Shown one piece after another: positions 37,748 to 46,877 of a DNA stretch of 64,000 bases (the stretch's first letter is position 1; every line of letters starts with the position of its first letter). The stretch is from Alteromonas sp. 5E99-2. GTDB taxonomy: Bacteria > Pseudomonadota > Gammaproteobacteria > Enterobacterales > Alteromonadaceae. The stretch spans positions 124,001 to 188,000 of the forward strand of contig NZ_JAFNJE010000005.1 in NCBI RefSeq assembly GCF_017368475.1. The letters are read 5' to 3'. The notes beneath the pieces are model-generated. The model did not search any database. It had not been told where the DNA came from and saw only the letters and a program-made list of their open reading frames with translations. The position numbers were made by a program, and so were the translations under genes.

Positions 37748-39261
37748 TGTGATTCAGAAAAGCGAGTTAAATGTTTAATGGCTTGGCTCAATAAACGAAT
37801 GTTTAACCCTTCACTGCTACGTGTGTTGTCTTGTAAATTAATGATTTCATAATTACCGTTACTCATCACATCAATTTGCTGCATATTGTGAATTACGATG
37901 ATCCTCTCACCACTGGTACTCACTATCCAATTATGCGCTGGATTGACTAAGTCTCGGCCTGTAGAGTAATTATCGATAGGCGATTGGCATCCTAATGCAC
38001 TCAATATGGTAGGCGCTATATCTTCATTACTCGCATTACTACTGGCTATCTCTAAATTGGTATACAGTGTACTCGATGTTTGTTCTTTACCGTTTTTTGC
38101 TGAAACGACCATTACTATAGTGTCAGTCATAGACAGACTGGCAAGGGCGTCGGTAATCTCAGTTCCGGTCATATAACCAATATGAATGCCATTTTCAAAC
38201 GATGAAAATGGCTTTTTATAATGGCTTATAGCTGGGTTTGAAACATCACCATCGTAACTTACTGATACCTGCATACCTTGCGCTTGAGGCAAAGCTAATA
38301 GCACAGGTTGCTTATTAATTAAGGTATCTGCATAAAACTCGGGAACACCGAATATTGAGGTTACCAAGTTGTTTTCAAACGATGAGGCTGTGCCAAAAAA
38401 ATCAGATTTAAAACTAAGTTCAGATGGCAATTGAGATAAAACCGCGTTATCTGTTTGTACCAAGACTACCGCAGACAATGACTTGTTTATACCGCAATAA
38501 ATAGGTTCAGAAGGGTATTTGATATTCGAAATATCATCGTTAAACTGTAAAGATTTTCGCTGCTTATACGTTTCTAAATCAAGCAAACCATAACGCGACA
38601 TAGTTGTTTTTGCGGTAGCGGGGTAAGACAAAGGAAATAAGTTGTCTTGCTTTACAACGGGTTGATAGAGATGTGCATCTGCCCAGATGTGAATGCCGTG
38701 GCTGGCGATAAAACAGGTTAAGAAAAAGCTTGTAAAAGAAGGGCCAAATTTATAATTGGCTAACCTTTCCATACGTCGCCAAATAGAGTTGCTAATCACC
38801 AGCTGGCTTGTTAACCAAATCAATAAGAGGAGGCAAAGATAAACCCATTGCTGCCAACCAAATTCGACAATGCGTGTTTCAGTTTCACTACTGACTAATC
38901 GTGCAGCGTTAAAACTAATATGGAATCCTGTGCGGGTGTATAATAGCGCGTCAAATGTCAGCAATGACAACCCTAGTGCCGCAACAACAGAGCCTACTAA
39001 TCGAATGGCTTTTTCATTGGTTACGAGATAACAGCAGGGTAAAACAAAAATAACAAAGCCAAAAAAGGTAATAAAGCTAATATGCCCCAACCAATTAGCA
39101 AGCATGAATGTATTCCCAAGCCAGCTACCTGGCGCAGGAGATGAAAATATATAAATGGATGCAATAACTAAGGCTAGGACAATATTCGCTAATGCAAACC
39201 AATGTCCCCAAGAAACCATTTTAGTTACTCGTTGGCGGCGTGGTGATTCACTTAAAATCAA
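37744..39261 (-). CDS. yejM: YejM/PbgA-like inner-membrane protein (DUF3413), shortened periplasmic domain
   Basis: A 505-residue inner-membrane protein. The N-terminal VSWGHWFALANI segment and five helices (within residues 17-195) match the DUF3413 membrane part of E. coli YejM/PbgA (LapC), which senses lipopolysaccharide and controls LpxC stability through LapB. The linker IASHGIHIWADAHLYQP is also conserved. The periplasmic alkaline-phosphatase-like domain is about 80 residues shorter than in E. coli and lacks an obvious TVDGLNYSRF-type segment; the last 90 residues regain similarity (DIAPTILSALG, STGRDLVNP). It lies downstream of yejL, as in E. coli. Confidence 0.88.
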   Translation of the reverse strand: MILSESPRRQRVTKMVSWGHWFALANIVLALVIASIYIFSSPAPGSWLGNTFMLANWLGHISFITFFGFVIFVLPCCYLVTNEKAIRLVGSVVAALGLSLLTFDALLYTRTGFHISFNAARLVSSETETRIVEFGWQQWVYLCLLLLIWLTSQLVISNSIWRRMERLANYKFGPSFTSFFLTCFIASHGIHIWADAHLYQPVVKQDNLFPLSYPATAKTTMSRYGLLDLETYKQRKSLQFNDDISNIKYPSEPIYCGINKSLSAVVLVQTDNAVLSQLPSELSFKSDFFGTASSFENNLVTSIFGVPEFYADTLINKQPVLLALPQAQGMQVSVSYDGDVSNPAISHYKKPFSSFENGIHIGYMTGTEITDALASLSMTDTIVMVVSAKNGKEQTSSTLYTNLEIASSNASNEDIAPTILSALGCQSPIDNYSTGRDLVNPAHNWIVSTSGERIIVIHNMQQIDVMSNGNYEIINLQDNTRSSEGLNIRLLSQAIKHLTRFSESH

Positions 39262-39277
39262 AATTCAGACTTCTTTA

Positions 39278-39490
39278 TTAACTTACGCTTTTGCGTAAAA
39301 CATTGGAGAAGGTTTCAACCAGTTCGCGTTTGTGATCGCCGTGGACATTGTGGTTGAAAATATGACTTAATACATTACCCAAAGCGATAAGAGAAAGGTC
39401 TTTATCGGCATTGTGGTTTTCTAAAACGACGAGAATTTCATTCATGATCGTTTCTATTTCATTATTGTTAAAACGGCTTGTTTGCGGCAT
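39278..39490 (-). CDS. yejL: YejL family protein (DUF1414)
   Basis: A 70-residue soluble protein of the YejL/DUF1414 family, with the DLSLIALGNVLSHI helix typical of the family. Function is unknown. It lies 16 bases upstream of yejM on the same strand and divergent from yejK, the same order as in E. coli, which supports the call despite the small size. Confidence 0.9.
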   Translation of the reverse strand: MPQTSRFNNNEIETIMNEILVVLENHNADKDLSLIALGNVLSHIFNHNVHGDHKRELVETFSNVLRKSVS

Positions 39491-39639
39491 GAGAAAAGTG
39501 TTTACAAAGCAAATATTAATACGATTATAAGCCTTAGTTGTGACATAATACCAATTTGATTTAACTCTTTATGTGCATACGCACTGAAAAAGTGAGCATG
39601 TTGCTCTGTAAACATTCTAAAAAGGCCCATTACTAACTA

Positions 39640-40674
39640 ATGAGTATGCTTGTACGAAACTTCATTGTTCATCAAATTGGTTTGGATAACGACGAAAAAT
39701 TAGCCATGGCTGCAAGGGAAGATTGCTTAGTGCCTTCTCCCGCGCTTGAGTCTCTTTGCCATCAACTTAATCATGGGTTTAATACTAAACCGGGTAAGGG
39801 CATAGGCGGCTTCAGCAATGAAAAGCCAGAGTTTGAAACACTTTTGAGTTCAATGAATGACTCTTTTCACAGTTTCAGTGTATCAACCACGAAGTTGCTA
39901 CTTGATGCCATGATAAATACCAATACCGTTGAAACTGGATTCGTAGTAATAACGCACTATGAATATTTAGCGACGGAATATTTAATGATTGCCTTGTTAA
40001 ATACCAAATCTCATATTGAAGTGGATCAAGCCTTAGAGCTGTCTTCGAAAGAACATCTTGATATTGCCCGTATGCAATTGGCAGTAAAAATAGATTTAAC
40101 TCAATATGCTACTCAACCCGAGTTAGATCGCCATGTTGCCTTTATAAAAGGAAAAATGGGAAGAAAAGTATCGGATTTCTTTTTCCATTTTATTGGGTGT
40201 GAAGAGCACATCGATGTTAAAGAACAAAACAAACGTTTAATCTCTTCGGTTGACGCTTATCTAGCGGAAGAGTCGTTAGACTCAAGTGAAAAAATGCAAC
40301 ATAGAGACAGTGTTCGTGAGTACATGAAGTCTAAAATAGACGATGGTGACGATGTTTCTGTGAAAGAGCTATCTACCCATTTACCTAGTGATCTTGCATC
40401 ACAGCGAGACTTTACTAGCTATGTTGCGCAATTAGAAACCCCGGTAGAGCCGTCTTTCGCACCGGACCCTGCTGCAGTAAGGCAACTGGCAAAGTTCAGC
40501 GGTCAAGGTGGTGGTGTGAGTGTCGCTTTTGATAGGAAATTACTAGGCGAACGGGTTAAATATGACCCAGCCACTGATACATTAACTGTCACTGGTATTC
40601 CGCCAAACTTAAAAGATCAGCTGGTAAAAACACTGACTGCGCCTTCTTCACCTTCAGCGCCCGGTCAGGAGTAA
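39640..40674 (+). CDS. yejK: Nucleoid-associated protein NdpA (YejK)
   Basis: A 344-residue nucleoid-associated protein of the YejK/NdpA family. The VITHYEYLATEYLMIALL region, the FIKGKMGRKVSDFFFHF motif and the C-terminal DPATDTLTVTGIPPNLKDQL segment are strongly conserved. It is cytoplasmic and thought to associate with nucleoid and decatenation machinery; its exact activity is unsettled. It is divergent from yejL-yejM and is followed after 8 bases by the tandem PTPS-like gene. The length matches E. coli YejK (335). Confidence 0.93.
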   Translation: MSMLVRNFIVHQIGLDNDEKLAMAAREDCLVPSPALESLCHQLNHGFNTKPGKGIGGFSNEKPEFETLLSSMNDSFHSFSVSTTKLLLDAMINTNTVETGFVVITHYEYLATEYLMIALLNTKSHIEVDQALELSSKEHLDIARMQLAVKIDLTQYATQPELDRHVAFIKGKMGRKVSDFFFHFIGCEEHIDVKEQNKRLISSVDAYLAEESLDSSEKMQHRDSVREYMKSKIDDGDDVSVKELSTHLPSDLASQRDFTSYVAQLETPVEPSFAPDPAAVRQLAKFSGQGGGVSVAFDRKLLGERVKYDPATDTLTVTGIPPNLKDQLVKTLTAPSSPSAPGQE

Positions 40675-40682
40675 TAGAGACT

Positions 40683-41552
40683 ATGCAACTTTTTGTAAAT
40701 GATTTAACGGTAATGGACTTCTCTTACCTTTGTCCTAAACGAGGAATGGTAGGCGAAAGCTGGATTGTTGATGTGGTACTTGATGGTGCTCTTAACGATG
40801 AAAGTATGATTGAAGATTTTTCTTTGGTAAAAAAGAATCTAAAACGCTTAATCGACGGTTATGTCGATCATAAATTGCTAGTTCCAGTTGAATACAAAGA
40901 TACCCATTTACGCCGTGATGACAATGACCGAGTCGAAGTAGTCTTTAACACTGAAAACAAGCAGACCTTCGCTTTGTTTTGTCCAGATGACGCATATGCC
41001 TTTATTTATTCAGATAGCATTACCATGGCGTCTGTAGGCGCGTATTTAAAAGAAGTCATTGCCACTCATTTGCCTGAGAATGTCAATGGTTTACACCTTT
41101 CGCTGCGTAATGAAGTGATTAATACGCCTTATTACCACTATACCCATGGTCTTAAAAAGCACGATGGAAATTGTCAGCGTATTGCTCATGGTCACCGTTC
41201 AAAGATTGATATTTACCGAAATGGAGCTCATTGCGAGCAAAGTGAAAAGCAGTGGGCACAGCGGTGGCAAGATATCTATGTAGCATCACAAGACGACGCA
41301 CTGCCGCCTTCGTCTTTAACCATGCAATTTGCAGTACCTGAATCAGACTATGTTTGTTTTGCCTATGAAGCTTCTCAAGGTTGGTTTGAAATAGTATTGC
41401 CAGCGAGTGCCTGTGAAGTCATTTCTACAGATTCTACAGTGGAGTGTTTGGCGCAATTTATTTATGAACAGCAATGCGAGCAATACCCAGATGATCAATT
41501 TCGCGTTGTCGCCTACGAAGGGGTGGGTAAAGGTGCAATGGTAGGTAATTAA
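40683..41552 (+). CDS. Tandem 6-carboxytetrahydropterin synthase (PTPS-fold)-like protein
   Basis: A 289-residue protein that reads as two PTPS/QueD-like domains. The first (about 1-145) keeps the MIEDFSLVKK...VDH pattern (Asp62-His63), matching the catalytic Asp-His of QueD, but the zinc HxH segment is replaced by VGESW. The second (about 146-280) keeps the catalytic Cys164 and zinc histidines His169 and His171 in CQRIAHGHRS, with His155 upstream, but lacks the Asp-His motif. The two halves may build one composite active site. The reaction is not known; no queuosine or folate genes adjoin. The M23 gene follows after 1 base. Confidence 0.75.
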   Translation: MQLFVNDLTVMDFSYLCPKRGMVGESWIVDVVLDGALNDESMIEDFSLVKKNLKRLIDGYVDHKLLVPVEYKDTHLRRDDNDRVEVVFNTENKQTFALFCPDDAYAFIYSDSITMASVGAYLKEVIATHLPENVNGLHLSLRNEVINTPYYHYTHGLKKHDGNCQRIAHGHRSKIDIYRNGAHCEQSEKQWAQRWQDIYVASQDDALPPSSLTMQFAVPESDYVCFAYEASQGWFEIVLPASACEVISTDSTVECLAQFIYEQQCEQYPDDQFRVVAYEGVGKGAMVGN

Positions 41553-41553
41553 C

Positions 41554-42402
41554 ATGACTAAATTGATACCCGTATTGATATTTTTTATCACTGCTTGTAG
41601 CCATGCTTTCGCAAGCGAAATTCAAAGTGGTGAAGCCATTCGAGGCCAATCCATACAAGGCAGCTTGTTACGAGGAAAAGTAGAGGCGGGCTCTAGTATT
41701 AGTCATGATGGAAAATCTATCCCCGTATCAAAGGACGGAGATTTTGTTTTTGGTTTTTCAAGAGATACGACCAAAGCTGTTACCTTAGTGGTGGTAAAAG
41801 ATAACAAAGAAACCTTGATTAGGTTAACACCTGAGGTTAGAGAATACCGTATTCAGCGTATTGATGGGCTAGAACAAAGTAAAGTCACCCCACCTGTTTC
41901 TGTAAGCGAAAGAATAAGAAACGATGCTGTCATTGTTCGCAAAGCGCGATCTGAAGTCTCCAGTTTAAACGGTTTTAAGCAAGAGTTTATTTGGCCTTCT
42001 GTTGGGCCAATCAGTGGTGTTTATGGTAGTCAAAGAGTACTTAATGGAAAACCTAGTTGGCCTCATTTCGGGGTTGATGTTGCGGCACCTACTGGAACTC
42101 CTGTGGTCGCTCCAGCAGAAGGCAAGGTCACTTTAGCTCATGCTGATTTATATTACTCTGGAGGAACCATCATTATTGACCATGGAATGGGAGTCTTTTC
42201 CACATTTTTACATTTAAGCAAGTTAAGTGTTTCTGTGGGAGATGTTATCAAACAAGGTGATAAAATTGGCGAAATCGGAGAAACAGGAAGAGCCACTGGG
42301 CCACATTTAGACTGGCGTATTAATTGGCGAAATGTCAGGTTAGATCCAGCATTGCTAGTTCCAGCAAGAGAGGGCTTAGATTACACTTCGAACAGCGAGT
42401 AG
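41554..42402 (+). CDS. M23 (LytM-type) peptidase-family protein with variant metal site
   Basis: A 282-residue secreted or envelope protein with an N-terminal signal sequence (about residues 1-20, with a Cys at 15) and a C-terminal M23/LytM domain (about residues 155-275). The first zinc motif HFGVD is intact, but the usual HLHW motif near the C terminus reads HLDWRINW, so the third zinc ligand His is replaced by Asp. This variant is, to my knowledge, a subfamily seen in other gammaproteobacteria. It may be an endopeptidase with altered metal binding or a non-catalytic activator of amidases. It is tightly coupled to the upstream PTPS-like gene. Confidence 0.85.
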   Translation: MTKLIPVLIFFITACSHAFASEIQSGEAIRGQSIQGSLLRGKVEAGSSISHDGKSIPVSKDGDFVFGFSRDTTKAVTLVVVKDNKETLIRLTPEVREYRIQRIDGLEQSKVTPPVSVSERIRNDAVIVRKARSEVSSLNGFKQEFIWPSVGPISGVYGSQRVLNGKPSWPHFGVDVAAPTGTPVVAPAEGKVTLAHADLYYSGGTIIIDHGMGVFSTFLHLSKLSVSVGDVIKQGDKIGEIGETGRATGPHLDWRINWRNVRLDPALLVPAREGLDYTSNSE

Positions 42403-42408
42403 CATTCA

Positions 42409-42681
42409 CTATCCATTTTTTAATTTGCTTTTAAAATAGTTAATAATATCGGTTGATTCATATAACCACTGCACGGTATTTTCACTTTCTATTCTTAAAC
42501 AGGGAACTTGCTTTTTCCCTCCACCAGCTATTAGCTCTTGTGCGTATTGAGGATGAATTAAGATATCTTTTTGAGATACTTTAATTCCTTTACGCCAAAG
42601 GAAAAAACGCACCTTTATACAAAACATACATGCACTAAAGTGATATAAAGTAAGTCCTTGAACCTCTAACTCCTTACTCAT
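42409..42681 (-). CDS. Glutaredoxin-family protein
   Basis: A 90-residue thioredoxin-fold protein with the redox-active CMFC motif (Cys18 and Cys21), a cis-proline in KQVPCL and a C-terminal STDIINYF helix typical of glutaredoxin or GST-N-like proteins (GrxA/YruB type). Predicted cytoplasmic dithiol oxidoreductase using glutathione. It is a single gene converging with the M23 gene, 6 bases between stops. Confidence 0.9.
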   Translation of the reverse strand: MSKELEVQGLTLYHFSACMFCIKVRFFLWRKGIKVSQKDILIHPQYAQELIAGGGKKQVPCLRIESENTVQWLYESTDIINYFKSKLKNG

Positions 42682-42918
42682 TAAGGTTATTTCCTCTTTA
42701 TGTGTTTATAAGTGAATTCTAATTATAGCGTCTATCAACAGACAGAACAGGGTAAGTATACCATGCAGTGGTAATTGCTAGGGATAACTAGGTATTTAAA
42801 AACATAATCTAGGAATATTAGGTGAGGGCTAAGCTGTATTAGTTAGCTGCGATACTTTTGTAATAGACGAGAAATGAAATTAGCGCAGTGTTAACGCAGC
42901 AATCCGGAGAATAACATC

Positions 42919-45900
42919 ATGAAGTACGCTCGCATACACAATTACATAAGTATCTTAATAATTACTCTTTCATGTACTATCTCGCTAAAGGCACACAGCT
43001 CAGAAACAAAGATCCCTTCTAATAAAGTGATAGAAAAAGATAAGGCCGAATTTAAAAAACAATTTTTACACTCTAACTTTGTTCCTGTGATTATAAAGAT
43101 CAAACAAGACGTTTCAAAAGGCAGTGAAAAAAGCCAAAGGTTTGTTTCATCAGATACAGCCGTTGAAAATATACAGGCGTCAAAGACAAAAATCATGTCT
43201 GACCCTTTAATGGTCGATGCGAAGGGAGTTAAGTATTTTAAAACCATTCCCTATATGGCAATGACCATTGATAATTCTATGCTTAATAAAATGGCTGAAA
43301 ATGATTTGGTAGAATCAATTCAAATAGATCATTTAAATGAAGTGAGCCTGAATAATACGACATCTTTTATACAAGCAGATAGTGTGTGGGCACAAGGCTT
43401 TACCGGTGAAGGGCAAACTGTGGCTATTATTGATACTGGTGTAGATAATACCCATGATTTTTTCTCGGGAAAAATTGTATCAGAAGCGTGTTTTTCTTCT
43501 AACATTTCTTCGTTCGATGCAACGTCTATGTGTGCAGGTGGCGTGACGGTAGATACTGGCGTAGACTCAGGACGTCATTGTTCTGTAAATGGTTGTGATC
43601 ATGGAACTCATGTTGCCGGTATCGCTGCAGGAATAGGAAGTTCGATTTCTGGGGTTGCAAAAGGCGCAGACATCATCGCTATTCAAGTTTTTTCTCGATT
43701 GGAAGGTTTTACTTATTGTGGGCGTTCAGGTGCATGTGCATTAGCTTTTGATTCAGATATTATTGAAGGCCTAGAGCGAGTGTATGAACTTAGGAATTCC
43801 TATGATATCGCTGCAGTAAATTTGAGCTTAGGCTATGGTAACTATGATTCTGCGGAGGAGTGTGATGCGAGTAATGGAGCATATTTAGCTGCGATTTCAA
43901 ACCTAAATGAAGCGGGTATTGCCGTGGTTGCCGCTTCTGGAAATAATAGTTACTCTAACGGGCTTAATTCCCCTGCGTGTCTTTCCGGGGTGATTAGTGT
44001 TGGTGCGGTCAATACTAGCAATAATGTTCAATCCTTTAGTAACTCTGCTTCTTATCTTGATTTTCTTGCTCCTGGCGCTGGAACGGTTTCATCTACCCCA
44101 AACAACAACTTTGGAACAAAGCAAGGAACGTCTATGGCGTCGCCTCATCTCGCTGGCGCAGTGGCGCTGTTGAAATCATCTGTTCCGAATGAAAGCTTAG
44201 ACAATATTCTCAACGCTCTTTCAGATACGGGAACTATAGTGTCTTCTAAAGGACACAGTGTTCCCAGCATTAACGTAAATGAGGCATACAAGCAACTTAG
44301 TGGTTTTGACTCATCAGAAGGTGCTCATGATGTTTCTATTGTCGTGAGCGCAGACAATGAAGAGGCTGTTTATTTCAATGGTGTTTTGATGGGGAGCAGC
44401 ACCAACTGGTCTGAAAGCCGGACTTATGTTGCTGATTTAGCACCAGGTAATAATGTGTTTGCAATTCATGCTACAGATGTGGATGGTATCGCTGCATTAA
44501 TTGCTGAACTTAATATTCAAGGGCTTATTGAGGTAAGTGGTACGCATTGGAAAATCTCCACTACGGAAGAATCAGGATGGCAAGACGCGAGCTTTGATGA
44601 CAGTGGTTGGGATTTTGCAACTAGTTATGGTCAATATGGTGTTGAGCCTTGGTTATCGAGAGTCAACGGGGTAGATGATGATTCAAACGCTCAGTGGATA
44701 TGGTCGTCAGATAACTTAAACCACAACGAAGTGTTTTTTAGATTGGTAATTGAAAATGGGGCTGAGTTGGAATTACCAAGCCCGGAAATCATTAATTCAG
44801 AATTGGCAACCGGTGAAGCGAACCTTCCATATAGCGAAATACTCTCTGCGGAGGACGGGGAAGGGCCTTATCGTTGGAGCTTAGTGAATGGCGCTTTGCC
44901 TGAAGGCTTAGTGTTGGATGCTTCAGGTGAAATAACCGGAACCCCGATAAAAGAAGAGGTTGCCGTGTTTGAGGTGCAAGTTGCTGACAGTAATGACCAA
45001 ATTGATGTTGCTGAATTTACCATTGTAGTGGAAGCACCGAATACAGTTTTAATTAGCGCAGATCTCGTAATTAGTGTCGACAATAAAGAAGAGGTGTACT
45101 TTAACGGCGTATTATTAGGAGCCGATGATACATGGTCCGAGGCTAGCCATTATGCATTGAATTTAGTACCAGGAACGAATGTTCTGGCGGTTAAAGCTGA
45201 AGATGAAAGCGGCGTAGCCGCACTAATCGCGCAGCTTAATGTACAAGGTGAAACTATCATAAGTGATGACCAATGGAAGCTATCTACTGTAGAAGAGCAG
45301 GGGTGGAATGAAGGTGGTTTTGACGACAGTGATTGGCGTTTTGCAACTAGCTACGGAGAATATGGCGTAGCGCCTTGGCTGTCTAGAGTTGATGGGCTAG
45401 CTTCTAATTCACAAGCGCATTGGATTTGGTCATCAGACAACAATAATCACGATGAAGTGTATTTTAGATTGGTAATAGAAAATGGCGTTGTACCAGACTC
45501 AATTGCACCTAATATAGCAACACAAGATTTGCCCAGTGGTGAAGTAAATGTTTCTTACAGTGAAACTCTTGTCGTAGACGAGGGGACTGCACCGTTTAGT
45601 TGGAGCATCATTTCCGGCAATTTACCTGAAGGTCTTGAATTAAACGAATTAGGTGAGATTGAGGGTGTTCCTCAAATTGAGGAAACAAGCGTGTTTGAAG
45701 TGCAAGTTACTGATGCAAATAATGACATGGACTCTCGCGTATTTACCCTTGATATTGCTAAATCAAATGAAATAGTGGCCACTGCTGAGCTAACCATTAG
45801 TGTTGATAACAAAGAACAGGTCTATTTTAACGGCGTATTGATAGGTACTGATGACGACTGGTTTGAAAGTAGTCAGTATACACTTGAGCTATTAGCGGGG

Positions 45901-46212
45901 GAAAATGTACTGGCTGTTAGTGCGCAAGATGAAGGTGGCGTTGCGGCTCTAATTGCACAACTCAATATACAAGGGCAAATAGAAACCAGTGGAAGCCATT
46001 GGCGTGTCTCTAACCAAGGGCAAGCAGGTTGGACAGAAGCTAACTTTGATGACAGCGACTGGGATTTTGCCACAAGTTACGGACAATACGGTGTCGAGCC
46101 TTGGCTGTCACGAGTCAATGGATTTGACGAAAATTCAAATGCACAGTGGATATGGACGTTTGACAATGAAAACGATAACGACGTGTATTTTAGGCTAATA
46201 ATAAATATGTAA
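42919..46212 (+). CDS. Secreted subtilisin-like serine protease with tandem C-terminal repeats
   Basis: A 1097-residue S8 protease. An N-terminal signal peptide (about residues 1-25) precedes a propeptide (to about 145) and a catalytic domain with Asp172 (IIDTGVDNTHDF), His228 (DHGTHVAGIAAG), oxyanion Asn342 and Ser405 (GTSMASPHLAGA). The C-terminal half alternates three copies of a beta-rich domain (starting near residues 472, 714 and 956; DNKEEVYFNGVL, YGVEPWLSRV, QWIWSSDN, VYFRLVIENG) with two putative-Ig (He_PIG) domains (PYRWSLVNGALPEGL; PFSWSIISGNLPEGL). The repeats are probably carbohydrate- or substrate-binding. GGAG lies upstream of the start. No GlyGly-CTERM or other sorting signal is visible. 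Confidence 0.93.
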   Translation: MKYARIHNYISILIITLSCTISLKAHSSETKIPSNKVIEKDKAEFKKQFLHSNFVPVIIKIKQDVSKGSEKSQRFVSSDTAVENIQASKTKIMSDPLMVDAKGVKYFKTIPYMAMTIDNSMLNKMAENDLVESIQIDHLNEVSLNNTTSFIQADSVWAQGFTGEGQTVAIIDTGVDNTHDFFSGKIVSEACFSSNISSFDATSMCAGGVTVDTGVDSGRHCSVNGCDHGTHVAGIAAGIGSSISGVAKGADIIAIQVFSRLEGFTYCGRSGACALAFDSDIIEGLERVYELRNSYDIAAVNLSLGYGNYDSAEECDASNGAYLAAISNLNEAGIAVVAASGNNSYSNGLNSPACLSGVISVGAVNTSNNVQSFSNSASYLDFLAPGAGTVSSTPNNNFGTKQGTSMASPHLAGAVALLKSSVPNESLDNILNALSDTGTIVSSKGHSVPSINVNEAYKQLSGFDSSEGAHDVSIVVSADNEEAVYFNGVLMGSSTNWSESRTYVADLAPGNNVFAIHATDVDGIAALIAELNIQGLIEVSGTHWKISTTEESGWQDASFDDSGWDFATSYGQYGVEPWLSRVNGVDDDSNAQWIWSSDNLNHNEVFFRLVIENGAELELPSPEIINSELATGEANLPYSEILSAEDGEGPYRWSLVNGALPEGLVLDASGEITGTPIKEEVAVFEVQVADSNDQIDVAEFTIVVEAPNTVLISADLVISVDNKEEVYFNGVLLGADDTWSEASHYALNLVPGTNVLAVKAEDESGVAALIAQLNVQGETIISDDQWKLSTVEEQGWNEGGFDDSDWRFATSYGEYGVAPWLSRVDGLASNSQAHWIWSSDNNNHDEVYFRLVIENGVVPDSIAPNIATQDLPSGEVNVSYSETLVVDEGTAPFSWSIISGNLPEGLELNELGEIEGVPQIEETSVFEVQVTDANNDMDSRVFTLDIAKSNEIVATAELTISVDNKEQVYFNGVLIGTDDDWFESSQYTLELLAGENVLAVSAQDEGGVAALIAQLNIQGQIETSGSHWRVSNQGQAGWTEANFDDSDWDFATSYGQYGVEPWLSRVNGFDENSNAQWIWTFDNENDNDVYFRLIINM
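44332..46209 (+). repeat. Three repeats with an exact 726-nt period inside the subtilase gene
   Basis: Homologous beta-rich units begin at 44332, 45058 and 45784; both offsets are exactly 726 bases (242 codons), so each period comprises one domain of about 142 codons plus one He_PIG linker of about 100 codons. The third unit ends the protein without a following linker. The nucleotide sequences have diverged, indicating duplications that are not very recent. Confidence 0.85.
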
Positions 46213-46364
46213 AACAAACTGCTTAGTAGTTCTAAATTTGTATTCGTTGATGCTAACCCTATGAAAGTAAAAAGGTTGATAATCATCGAATATGAATTTA
46301 GAGTCAATTATCATAATTAACGTCGCCGAAATGACTTATCTACTTCAAAGGGAAATAACAAGTA

Positions 46365-46853
46365 ATGGTTTCACTGAGAGATTTTGACGACGAAGATATA
46401 CCTATATTGGTAAAGATTCTAAACAATACGGCTGTTACACAATACCTATCGAGCAAAATACCAACTCCCTATACGGAACAAGACGCTAGCTGGTGGGTTA
46501 ACGAGGGAAGTAAAGGAGATTTAATTAAAGGAATTTTGTATAACGGTGAGCTGGTTGGCTGCATCGGTGTAAATCGAGGTCTGTTTGAATACAGTAAATC
46601 TGGAGAATTAGGCTACTGGTTGGCAGCTGATTATTGGAGAAAAGGCATTGCGACTGAAGCCATTTCTCAGCTACTGGACTATACATTTGAACATACAGAA
46701 ATAGTACGTGTTTTTGCGTCTGTGTTTTCAGCGAATACTGGGTCCATGCAACTACTATTGAAACAAGGGTTTAAGCAAGAAGCCGTATTGGAAAAAGGCA
46801 TTTTTAAAGATGGCGAGTTTTATAACAATCATATATTTGCAAAATTAAAATAG
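46365..46853 (+). CDS. GNAT family N-acetyltransferase (RimJ/RimL-like)
   Basis: A 162-residue acetyltransferase. The start is of RimJ-type (VSLRDFDDEDIPIL), the acetyl-CoA loop is in YWRKGIATEAI and the C-terminal FASVFSANTGSMQLLLKQGF segment is typical of ribosomal-protein or small-molecule acetyltransferases in this group. AAGGGA lies upstream. Substrate unknown. It is the first of a run of small same-strand genes (46365-48180), probably independent of the protease. Confidence 0.9.
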   Translation: MVSLRDFDDEDIPILVKILNNTAVTQYLSSKIPTPYTEQDASWWVNEGSKGDLIKGILYNGELVGCIGVNRGLFEYSKSGELGYWLAADYWRKGIATEAISQLLDYTFEHTEIVRVFASVFSANTGSMQLLLKQGFKQEAVLEKGIFKDGEFYNNHIFAKLK

Positions 46854-46877
46854 AGAATAAATTGGAATAAATCAGCT

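Noticed and set aside
42682..42918. Possible regulatory repeats CTAGGGATAACTAGG before the subtilase gene
   Set aside because: A single short direct repeat in AT-rich DNA; not distinguishable from chance.
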